Source: Pseudomonas crudilactis (GTDB lineage Bacteria; Pseudomonadota; Gammaproteobacteria; Pseudomonadales; Pseudomonadaceae). Taken from it: a stretch of 64,000 bases of DNA. Made by a program: the position numbers and the translations under genes. Below, piece after piece: positions 27,210-39,200 of this stretch. The first letter of the stretch is position 1. Each line of letters starts with the position of its first letter. The notes under the pieces were generated by a model. The model made no database searches. It was not told the DNA's origin and was given only the letters and a program-made list of their open reading frames with translations. The stretch is from assembly GCF_013433315.1 (NCBI RefSeq), contig NZ_WXVV01000001.1:518077-582076 (forward strand), given 5' to 3'.

Positions 27210-27234
27210 AAAAAGGGCGGCCAACCGGCCGCCC
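27208..27234 (-). terminator. Rho-independent terminator of the giant exoprotein gene
   Basis: GGGCGGCC-AACC-GGCCGCCC (27215-27234) is a perfect 8-bp GC stem. On the minus strand it is followed by seven T residues, 23 bases after the stop of the exoprotein gene. It also abuts the toxin stop from the other side. Confidence 0.9.
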
Positions 27235-27256
27235 AAACGTACTACACGAGAGTCTT

Positions 27257-30200
27257 TTACAACGTCAGTTGCCCGCGCTCCTCCTCGGTCAACTGTTGCT
27301 TCGCCTGTTCATCCAGCGCCCCGGCGCCCAGCACCTGTACCGGGCTGTTCGGGTTGTAACCCGGTGCCGGCGCACGGCTGGCACCATCACGAGACGGCGC
27401 AAGTTGTTCGTTGCCGAAACTCAACACCTGCACGGTGAACACCGACGCCTGATTCTGCCGCGCCGCCGCTTGCTGCTGACGTGCAACATCTTCCGCCGCT
27501 TGCGTGGCCGAGGATGCTGCCGAGCTGGCTGAGGTAATCGCTCCGGTATTCACCGCCGACACCACCGGCACACCCGTCGCCTTGCCCTGCACCGAGATGT
27601 TGGCGGCATTGACCACCGTCAGCGCGGCGATGTTGACGTTGCCCGACACGCGAATCCCCGCCTCGCCGGCATCAATGGTGCCCAGCGGCGCGATCAGGTC
27701 GATGTCGCCCGGTGCCACTTCGGCGATCGGGTTGAGCGTGGCGATACCGGCGCCGGTGCTCGGCACCGACGGCGACAAGGTCACGTTGCCCCAAGTGTCG
27801 TAAACCCGTTTCGGCGGGGTGTAGACCACGGTGGTTTTCGAGCCGCGACCGGCGTTGATGTCGCCTTCAGAAGACCAGCCGAGAATCGAGCCGCCAAACG
27901 TGGTCATGATCCGGCTCTGCCCCAGCAGAATGCTGCCCTGAGAATAGAGCTGAATGTTGCCCGAGCCCTGAGTGATGATCCCTGCGGTGGACGGTGGCGC
28001 CGCGCCTTCGATGCCGAACACCTGACCGCCGCCCGGCGTGAGCATCTGGATGTCGCCGCCGAACAGGGTCTTGACCCCTGCCCCGCCGTACAGCGTGATG
28101 TCGCCGTCGTAACGGATCGGATTGCCCGCCACATCGGTGGTCGGGAACAGCGCCGCAATGGCGTTGCGACCGCGCAGATAACTGCCTTTGCGCGGGCCAT
28201 CGACATCGTTGTATTCCAGGCCACCGGCGCGCAGTTCGGCGAAGTACACCTGCCGCGCGAAGATCGCCTGCTCGGCACTCGGCAGTGCGGCGTAGAACGC
28301 TTGCGCCTGCTCCACGTTGCCGCTGAAGCCATAGCCGAGGGTCAGCCAGCTCTGCAGTTCGTCGAGGTAGGTCTTGACCACTTTGCCCGGTTGGCCGTTG
28401 AGAGAGACCTGCGAATCAGCGAGGTTCTGCGGGTTCAGGTAACGCGCGATGAACCGTGAGTAATCCAGCCCTTGCGCACCAACACCGGCCTGCAGCACCA
28501 CACTGGCACCCGGTCGGCTATCGCCTGCCAGCACCGGCCCGATGCTGGTGATGCTGGCACGGTCCTCCATCAGTAGGTTGCGCCCTGCGCTGACGTCAAG
28601 CACACCTGGGCCGGCGATATCGAAGCTGCTGTAGAGAATGTCGCGCCCGGCCGCCACCCGCGACACATCGTTGGGCCGGTTGTGAATGAACAGGTTGCCG
28701 GTGGATCTGATCTCGTCGCCGTTGTAGCTCAGTACTTCATTCGGTACGGCTGTTGGCTGGCCCAGATAAGTGCCCGAGGCGACGAGGTCGCGCCCGGCGA
28801 GCATCCACACAGGCCCTGCCGCTTCGTACCAGGTGCGCTGCTGTACGCCGGACCTGAAGAATGTCAGCGTCTCGCCACTACGGACTCCGACCAGATCTCC
28901 GGTCAACGCGTAAAACCGTGCGGGCCCTTGCACGCCACTCAACCCGGAATAGCTATTGGCACCAAACGCAAATAATGGGTAGCGCGCGTTGCGTTGCGTC
29001 GCCACGCCGTCAACGCTGTTATTGGTCATGAGCGGCCTGTCCGCGCTGTTGCTGACGAACCCATTGAAGGACGGCGCAAATGGCGAAGTAATCGCCGCTG
29101 GACTGGCGCCTGACTGATTGATCGCATAACCGCCGGCATAGATCGAATCGCCTGCCAGCAGTTCCAGCTGACCAGAGGTAGACGGTGCCAACAGCAACGA
29201 GTAGCCCTCGGCCGGCGGAACATTGCCCGTGCCATAAGCGGCCGAGGATCCCGCGTAAATCGAGCCTTTGGCAGCCACGGCACGCAGGATCGACGGATAG
29301 ACGAAGCGACCGTCAGTGGGTGATGTATTGGATGTGGAAACCAACAGATTGTCCGATTCGGCCAACTGCGTACTGGGTGTGAGGTTGCCCCCCGCCGAGA
29401 ACAGATCGATCGCAGTGTGATCGGTCCACAGCGAGAAACCGGTCAATCCACCGCCTGCATGGCCCACCCCACTGGCGTCAGTAAAGGCTGTGGAGTTTTG
29501 CAAGCGCACGCGTCCCGGATCTGCTGCACCGCCCAACACCAGGTCGCCACGGGTGCTCAGGCGCATCCCCGAATCTCCCGGAATCAGTACCAGACCGCCG
29601 GAGGCACTGCCCAGGGTCGATTTGAACGGATCGTATGCACGGACTTCGCGCGAATCCTGATCCAGGGAAAACGCACCGTACTGCAGATTGACGCCGCCCA
29701 CGGCACTGGCATTGATTTGCGCAGCGCCACGCAAGTTGATCACCGCGCCTTGCAGATCATGGCGCGGCGCTTGCGTTTCGGTTTCTCCCGCCCGGGCTTG
29801 CAGCGAGGGGTTGAGCGAACCGCCGAAACGCATGTCGATATCGCCACCACCGGTCAGTTGCAGGCTGCCATCGCTGCCCACTCGCCCGGTGCTGCCCACG
29901 GCGACGATCAGGCCCTGGCCACGCGGATAAAGATTACTGCGGCCATCACCGACCGGGTCAAGCATGCCACCGTCTGCGCCAGCGCGCAGGCTGATGTTAC
30001 CGCCGCCAAGCGTGCCGAAACCCGTAAAACCCACCAGATACGGCGCGGTACTCCTGCTCGAATCCGCCAACGGCTGACTGGCATAGCTGCCGAAGTTGAT
30101 CCACCAGGCGGTCGGTATTTCGTCGTTCCCCGTACCCTGACGCCACAGCCAGTTGCCAACGGCAACGCTTGGCACCTGCTCTGGGGTTTCCATCGTGATA

Positions 30201-33200
30201 CTGGTCGCACGTCGCCCGACGACATCGCCGGAAACAGAACCGCCGGCGCCAATCGTGAGGTTACCCCCCAGTTGCGGATACCAGGCCTGATACAGACTGT
30301 CGCTACCACCATCTACCCATTTTTCGTTATCACTGCCCGCGCTGCCCAGCACCGAACCATCGTCCGACAAACGACCGCGTGGCTGGTTGTAACGCGCGTC
30401 GACATCGCTGGATTGGGTACCCGCGGTGTACACCCCGAAAGGTGATTCCATGCTCAGATTGCCAGCGGCCATCACGTCCAGATCAGCGGCGCCGGTTCGC
30501 AAAACGCTGAACATCTGCGAATGAGTGGAGACCGTGGTACCGCCTACGTTGGCGGCGCAATAAGCAGGGTCAATATCACACCAGAACAGATCGTCTTCGC
30601 TGACCGGCGACCCGGCCGGTGCGCCCATCGGATTGCCGTCCGTCCAGAGGAACTTGGCGGGCGCGACACAAACACCCGGGATTGCGTCGCACCAGAACAT
30701 CTCATCGTCCTTCACCACTTCCCCGGCCGGGAACCCCAGCGCATTATCAACCGCCCAAGTGGTGTCGAGTTTTTTCGTAGTGACGACCATTCCGTAATGC
30801 GTGTCCGCCAGTCGCAAGTGACCTTCGCTGGTGAGCGGTTTCACGGTGCGACTGTCGGCAGCATCAAGATCCGCCCCCGCCACTACGCGCATCGACCACG
30901 AGGTGCTGCCCGACGGCAGCATGCTTGCCAAAGCCCAGTTGCGTCCCTGCTGCGTGCCGTTCAACGGACGCAAATCGATGAACGCTGTGCCGTCGGCCAG
31001 CACCACGTCGGTCATCGACGGAATCAGCGAGCCGCGCAACAACGCCAATGCACCGCTTAATTTAACGCCAGCGATTTTGTTGTCGGCAAACGTGCCAGGC
31101 AATGGCACGCCCTTGGGCCAGAGCATCGCCTGCATGTCGGTGGCCGCGTTCAACCGCGTCCCGGCCCCGAGCCGGCTGCCCGCCGGCAAGGTCACGTTGT
31201 CGCTGAGCAAGGTACCGGCGGCGTACAGCAGGTTGCCGGCAGCGTCATGCACCGCACCGGCCAGGACTGTACCGGCCGTCAGCGTGTAAGGCCCGGCGAG
31301 GATGCCCTGGGTTGGCAGCAGCGTGCCGCTGGCGAGCGTCGCGCCCTGTATCGGCAAGTCGTAATTGAGCGTCGTGCCGACCGGGAACGAGGTGCCTTCT
31401 GCCAGCGTCACCCCGGCGCCCGGAACGATCAGATCACCACCAAAAGGCTGGATGCCCGGCACCAGTTTCCACCCGGCGTCGTCAACGGTTTCCGGCGGCG
31501 GCGCGAAGCCGTCGTTGATGCTGCCGTAAATATCCAGATTGCCGCCGGCGCGGATCAGCAGGCTGCCGGATTCGCCCGAACCATAAACAGCGGTTTTTTG
31601 CGTGTGCGGATTCAGACTGGCGTAACGGTAAGCGGACAGGTCCAGATCGCCCTGCACCACCAGATCGCCGTCGGCGGTTTTGCTGGCGATCTCGACGCCC
31701 GGGCGTAGATGGAACGCATCGCTATAAGCTGCGTTATTCAATCCGGCCAGTTTGCGTTGCAGCAAATCGCCGTTGCCCAGCGCCGCATCGATGAACGCCG
31801 TGCTGTCGCCATGGATAGCGTCCAGATAAGCCTGATCGATCACCTGATACGGGCGCCCGCTGACGGCAGCATCGGTGCCGTCGGCTGCATCGGTGTAACG
31901 GCGCATGGCGTTCAGGCCGATGGAACGCGCGCCCTGAATGTTCAACACACCGCTGGCATCGATGGCGATGTCGCCGCCGCCGATACGCGGTGCATTGAGT
32001 TCCAGCGTACCGCGCGGCAGACCATCGTTGTGCCCGGCTGCGCTGCCCGGCGGCGCGTCGGTGCCGTGGCGCAAATCGATCCGTGCGCCTGACGCCAGCG
32101 TCAGCAAACCATTGCCGGAATCGAGTTCGACCATGGCGCGGTTGGGGGCATCGATGATCTTGCCGTAGCTGTCGACACGCAGCACGCGACCATGGGCATC
32201 GAGCACGGCATTGCCAGTCAGAGTCAGACCGTTATTGGCGGACAGACGAATGCTGCCGACCCGCTCACCACTGGCGTCGATCAGGCCGGCCACGGTCAGA
32301 CTGCCGTTGTCCACTGATACATTGACTTCACCGGCCTTGAGCCCGTCGCCGAGCACCAGGCTGCCCTGCTTGAGCTGGAAGCTGCGGCTGCCGAACACCT
32401 GCCCGGCGTTCAAGCGCTGGTTCAACGCAGCGAAGTCCTGGTTCAAATCGTCGCCCAGCCGTTGTGCGCGAATGTCCACGCCACCGGCCTTGTACGGCAC
32501 CAGCGTGCCACCGGCATCGTAGTAACCGCTGCTGGCACCGAGGATCTCGCCTTGCAGATCGACCACCCCGGCATCCGCTGCCAGCGCCACCGCACTGAGA
32601 TTGCCGGCCTGGTTGTTGTGCGCCGACAGATCGATACGTGAACCGGCTGCCTGGCGGATATTGCCGTGGCTGCTGTACAGCGCCACATCGCCGCCCCAGC
32701 TGTATTTGCTGACGTCATTGAACGGTAAGGTACGCCCGGCCAGGTCCAGGTGCGCGGCGTTGGTCAGGGTCAGATTGTTCTCGGACTTGACCACCAGTTT
32801 GCCGCTGGCCAGTGCAATGCGACCGTCGAGCAGCACATTGCGCCCTTCAAGCGTCAACTCCGCACCCAAGGCATCGGCCACCGCAGCATTCGCAACGCCA
32901 CTCACCGTCAGGTCGTCGCCCGCCTTGAGCAGGTTGACCGAGGCCGCTTCACCAGTGAGCAACGGCGTGCGCAGATTGAGGTTGCCGCCACTGTAGACGT
33001 AGCCGGAAATGGGGTCGTAAGCCCCTTGCGCCAGATACACCGCAAGACTGCCCTTGTGGTTGGCGGTGATGCGTTCGCTGGCGTTGAGGTTGACGTTGGC
33101 GAAACCCAACGCCAATCGGTTGTTCTGATCCAGGCCGTTGGGTTGCGGGTTCGGGCCATAACCGAACTCGATGCGTTGCGCCTGAATGTCCAGTGTGCCG

Positions 33201-36200
33201 CTTCCTGTCCCGGCGCCACCACTGGCCACCGCGCCCGGCGCCTGGGTCGCACCGTTCCAGATCAGGTTGGCGGTGCGAATGGTCGCCACATCGTCAGCCT
33301 CGCCCCAGCCATAGACGGCGGGCGTGGCCAATAACAGGTTCTGCAAGCGACTGACGCCGGTCTGCGGGTCAAGCGTATCGAGGCTGACGTTGCCGAAGAA
33401 GTTGAACGCGTCGCGCGTGGTCAGACTCAGGGTTTCCAGTGCCGGCGCACCAAACTGCGTATCGCCGCGCAGCAGGCGATCGAGCACGTTCTGGTTCAAG
33501 GTCAGGCCACTGGGTACGCGACCTGCTGCGGCCAGCGCCTCGGCGCTACCGGCATTGACCGCGCCAACGGCCAGCGCCAGGTGACGGGTGCCGAAGCGCA
33601 CGGATTCGTTCAGTTCGAACTGGTTATCGGTGGCAGCGGTAATGCTGCCATTGGAATAGAGCAACGTTGGCTGCGCGCATGGCTGCGCAGCGCACGTACC
33701 GATGCGGATGCTGCCCGGGCCTTCCGAATAGGTGGCGACCGTCGGTGCGAGCGTGCTGGTCCAACCGTTGGACACGACCAACAGACTGGCGGAACCCGGC
33801 TGATAAATGAAGCCGTCGGTCGAGTCGTAAGGCGCATCACCGCGTCCGAGGGTGTTGATACCGGCCCCCGCTTCCAGCGTGATGCCACCGTCGACTTTGT
33901 CAGTGCGCAACAGCACTTCCGGTGCCGATAACACTGCGCCTTCACGCAGAGTGATGTTGGCAGCCGAACCCTCGAAGCGGATGAAGTTACCCGCCGAGCC
34001 GTATTCCACCGTCGGCGTGGCGCCAAGGCTCAGCCGTCCGGCTTCGAGCCGGTCAAGGCTGCCGGCGTACAGCGAAACCCCGGTAAACCCCGGCGTGCGC
34101 GAACGGCCTTCACCGAGTACCTCCAGGTCCTGGGCCAACACGACAGCGCTCCCGGCCACGCCGCCTTTGCTCGGGGCAAACAGGGCCTGGCCCTGAAAGT
34201 TCATGTCGATATCGTGCTTGCTACCGGCCACCAATTGCACGTTGAGCGATTTCGCATCCATTGGCGCCAACGCACGTGGCACACCTCGACGGGCCGCATC
34301 GCTTTCGATGAACTGGGTGAAGCTGGTTTCGTTGTACTGCGAATAGCGGCGCAGAACATCGGCCGACGTCAGGATCACCTGGCTCGGCAGACTGTCGCGC
34401 ACACCGCTGTTGGCAATCGACATCAGCCCGGCACTGGACCACGAACCATTGCGCATTTTCAACGCGCCGCTGGTCATGCCCGGCGTCGCCTGGCCGTTGA
34501 CCTCGACCCGGAACGCGCCGGGCAACAAGGCAAAGGTTGAAGGCAGCAAGGTGTAGGTGCCGGCGGCCAGGCCAGGAACACCGGCGCCGACGGTAATTTG
34601 CTGGCCAATGCGCGGATCGCTTGCACCGGCCTCGGCGAGTGCCGGTGCAAAGGCACTCTGGTTGCCCGGCACAATGGCGTACACCGGGTTACTGCTCAGG
34701 CCCGGCAAACTGAACGTGCCATCGGCAGCGTTGCGCACCAGCGGATTGAATCGGGCATCGGTGGAGCCGCCGCGCCCGGAGACAAAACCGGCGCCACGCA
34801 GATCGCCGCCGCCTGACAAGTCAATCAACGCGCCGCCCTGCACATCGACGTACTGCCCGGTAAGGATCACGCCATCCAGGGCACTGGCGATCCCGTGCAA
34901 CACCACGGATTTGTCGTCGTAGCGATAGTCGATACCGTCGGTGGTACCGCCATACGGCATGACCAGACCAGCGCCGCTGACCGACGTGACACTGCCGGGC
35001 AACAGGCGCAGCTCCTGGGTTTTGCCCAGCGAGTTCTCGCCCAATCTGATCAACCCCAACGGGGCGCGGATAACGCCGCCCTGCTCGATCTTGCCGGCAA
35101 CCAGCAGCAAATTGCCAAAAGCGGAATACGGCAAGGCCTGCGGTGCCTCGCCATGGCCGCTGATACGCAAGGTGCGCGCAAGTTCCGGGACAGCCGTATA
35201 GCCCTGATAACCGACACGGACATCGGCCGAAACACCCGTGGCCGGATAAATCTGCGCAGCGCGCAAGTCGAGATCACCGGGTGTCCACAACCGCGAGCTG
35301 CGTTCTTTATCGTTCGGCGCGAGAAAACGCATGTCGCCACGACTGTCGAGGGTGACCTGGTCGAAGCCACGACGGCTGACGGCAGCGGCCGGCGCGTCGA
35401 GCTGCGCGATCGTCCCTTCGGTGCCGAACGACAAGGTGTTGCTCAGATCAAGCAGGTCAGCGCTGGCGGTGAAGCGGGCGTTCGACAGCTGAGTGGTCGC
35501 GTTGGCCAGCACCCGTGGACGCATGCTGACATCCGAAGGCACGTAGAGACCCAGCCCCGACAAGCGCATGTATGGCGCGGCCAGATTGATCCGCGTCGTG
35601 TCGCTGGCGGTCTGCGCCAGCGAGATTGAGCCGGTGTACAGATTCAGGCTTTGATTCATGCGCAGATCGACGTCGCCGGCGAATGTGAGCAAGCCGTTAC
35701 TCAACAGGCTCAGGTGATCGAAACCACCCGACATCAAACGCTCCGCGCTCAAGCGGGTCTGACCGTAACGCAACTGCGCCGCGCCTTCGCCGGCCTGCAG
35801 ATGCGCCGGCAGCAGCGGGCCATCCGAGCCTTGGCTGATGATCATTTCGCGGGGCGCACGCACTTCGTTGCTCGCCAGATTCATCTGGTAGAGCGGCGCG
35901 TCCTGAACAATCTCCAGACGTCCACCCGACGCGCCGACGCCACCCGCTGCAGCCTGCAACTGACCGTCGAGGAACACGCCATTGTAAGAACTCAAGGCAA
36001 TGCGCCCGCCATCGGTGGCGACGTCGGTCGGTCCGACCCCGGCGACATCCAGAACCGCGTGCGTACCGGAAGCGTCCAGGCGTGCACCGTCGCGCACAAT
36101 CACGTAAGCATCGGCCGACGTCGCGGTGATTTTCTTCGAATCAATCTCGCCGCCGAGAATAATGCTGCCACCCTTGCCGACCTGGCCGTAGACCCGACCC

Positions 36201-39200
36201 AACGCATCCACGGCTGTGTAGGCGCGACCGGCAACATCCAGCACCGCGTCTTCGCCGATCCAGATCGAGCGGTTGTGGGCCTGCGGGTCGGCGTTCTGCG
36301 GCATGGTCGCCACGTCCAGCGAGCCAAACTGTTGCTGACGAATATCGAGAGTGCCGCCCCAGGCGTTCAATTGCCCGTCGACCGTAATCTGTCCGGCACC
36401 GCGCAGTTTGATGCGCTGCCCCGGGTCGACGCTGATACGTGCACCGTGGCCGATGGACAGCGGACTGCTCGCCGGGTCAATCAGCGCCAACTCACTGGAG
36501 CCGGCCTGGAGCGCCAGACTGGCGCCGCCACGCTGGGTCAGAACGCCTTTGGCCGGGTTCTCCTGAAACAGCGTGGGGGTCCACAATTCGAGGGCCGTGC
36601 GCGGATCGGCGCCGCTGGACTGGTTCGGCGCCGCATCGCCGAAACGATAGACCGGCATCACCACATCGATCTGCGCACCATCAGCGACTTTCAGTCCGGT
36701 CAGGCCGGTGACGCTGTAACTGGCAAAACCGCTGCTGAACAGACTCGATGCCAGTTGCAGCGTATTGTCGCCGTGTGCGGCGCCGGTTCCACCGATCAAA
36801 ACGTTGCCGGACTGAATCGTCAGACTGCCGCCACCGGTGACACCGTAGCCACGCACGTCGCCATCAAGCATCAATTGTGACGATGCCGAACGGGTCAACG
36901 GACTCGACTCCAGCGTAATGTCGCCGCCCTTGCCGCCGCGCGTCTTGCCATTGGCCAACAGCGCCCCGCCGGACGACACGTCAAGCAGACTGCCACTGCC
37001 GAGGTTGACGCTGCCGGTACTGCGCACAGACACCACGCCGCCATTGAGGTAGGCCAGACTGTTCACGTCGTCCGGATCGGTACGCAGATTGCTCCACAGT
37101 CCGCGGGCATCGAGCTGCACGCCTTCGGCCACCGTGACACCGATAGCCGTCCCGGCCGCTGCCGGCAACGCGGAATTGCCGGTCAGGATATCCCCCACAT
37201 TCAAACTGCCGCCACGCGCAGTCAGGTTCGCATTGACCTGCACTTGTGGGCCGAACAAGGTGATGTCACCACCAGAATCAACGGCCAGCGCCTGATCGAC
37301 AACAATGCTTTTCGCGGCAGAGACCTTCAACGCACCGAGCTGAAAGCCGTTGAGCATATCGCTGTCGAGAAACAACTTGCCGACCCGCTCCTGCGCCACG
37401 GCATCCGTCAGGCCGGGCGCTGTGAGCGCCGCTGCGTGAGTGCTGCCGATCTGCACCTGGTCCAGTCGCGGATCGAGCAGGTACTGCAGGCCACCGGCGG
37501 TCGCCGACCAGGCCGGATCGTATTGACCCACGATCAATTGCGCCCGACGAGCCCGTGCAATCTGACTCTGCTCATAGCCATCAAGCACCGCGCGGGGTGC
37601 TTGTGTCTGGCGCTCGCCCTGGAACACTTCGCCGAGAATCTGGCCATCGACCAGCGCGTTGCGGGTGGCAATCACCAATTGACCGGCATCGCGGCCGACG
37701 GTGTAGCCCGATTCCTGACGCGAGCCCGGTGCAATCAGCGGGTTGTAGAAAAACTGCGTCTGGCCCCAGCGCTCGCTGCTGTCTTCATAGCCTTTGTACA
37801 ACCCGGTATAAAGCAGATCCCCCGGCGCCCGTGAGACTTCATATAAATGCCCGTCGGCGCCTCGCAACCAGCTCTGCCGGATCTCGCCGCTCTGCACGTC
37901 GAGGGTGCCGCCCGACAAGTTGATCAGCGAACCTTTCTCGGTGACCACATCGTTGCCGGCAAAATTCACGGAACCGCCCTGCGCCATCCATTCACCGATG
38001 CCGTGGCCCTGAGTGCCGAGATAGCCACCGACTTCCAGCAGACCGCCGGCCGTGTACCAACGATCTGTAGCGTAGCCGTTGGTGCCGGCCGGCACGTACA
38101 CCAACTCACGCACATCGACCCAGATGTCGTTGCTGTTGAGCGCGCCGCCCTCGCGGTTGACCGGCGCATCGCGTTGCTCGTTGCCCTGCACGTTGATCTT
38201 GATGTTATTGGCTTCCATCGCCACCTTCACCCCGACAGCGCCGGACACATCAATCAACGCGCCGTCGCGCACCAGGCTGCGACGCCCCGCCGATACAGCG
38301 ACCTGGCCACCGGTGGCGAGGGTGATCGAACCGTTCTGAAACTCGACGCTGCCGCCACTGCCGATGTCGATGCGCGACTGATCACCACGGATGCGGTTGT
38401 TGGCACTGACGGCCTGTAGCGATGCGTCACGCTGACTGTCGAGCGCGGTGAGATCGCTGCTATCGAGCATGATCGCGGTGACGCTGCCCTGAGCGAGCGT
38501 GACGCTGCCAGCGTTGTCAGTCACCGGGTTGAGCAAGTGCACAGTGCCGCGCGTGGCCACTGACGTGCTCGCCAGCAACACACCGTTTTGCAGCACCTCA
38601 TGGCCGGTCAGCGTGATGTCGCCGGTGGCGGCCTGGATCAAGCCATTGTTGCTGACCTTGCCGGCCACGGCGCCGGTCTTGAAGCCCGGCGTGACTTCAT
38701 TGCCGAAGGTCGTGGACACGGCGTTGCCATCGGTACCTGAACCCTTACGGATGTAAAAGCGATCGCCTGCACCGAGCAGCGTCTGGCCTTTGGGGGTGCT
38801 GATGTTGCCATCGTTCTGCACCTCGTTGCCCAACAGCAAGGCGTAGCCCCCAGCGTCCGTCGACGCCTTGGGCGCATGGGTCTGGATACTGGCGCCACGC
38901 TCCACCAGCACCTTGCCGGCTGCGTCAGTGAAGGTCGGCTGGGTGGCGCTGCTGTCGAAGTACAGGCCCCGGTCGCGGAACTGGATATCGGTGATGTTGG
39001 CTGCGGCGGCTACCAGATTGCGTACATTGACCTGGCTGCTGCCGCTGAACACGATGCCGTTGCGGTTGATCAGCATCACCGTGCCGTCGCCTTTGATCTG
39101 GCCTTGGATCTGGCTCGCACGCGCGCTTGGGTCGTTGACCCGGTTGAGGACTGCCCAGTTGGATTGCTGAGCGAATTCGACCGTGGTGTTGCGGCCGACG

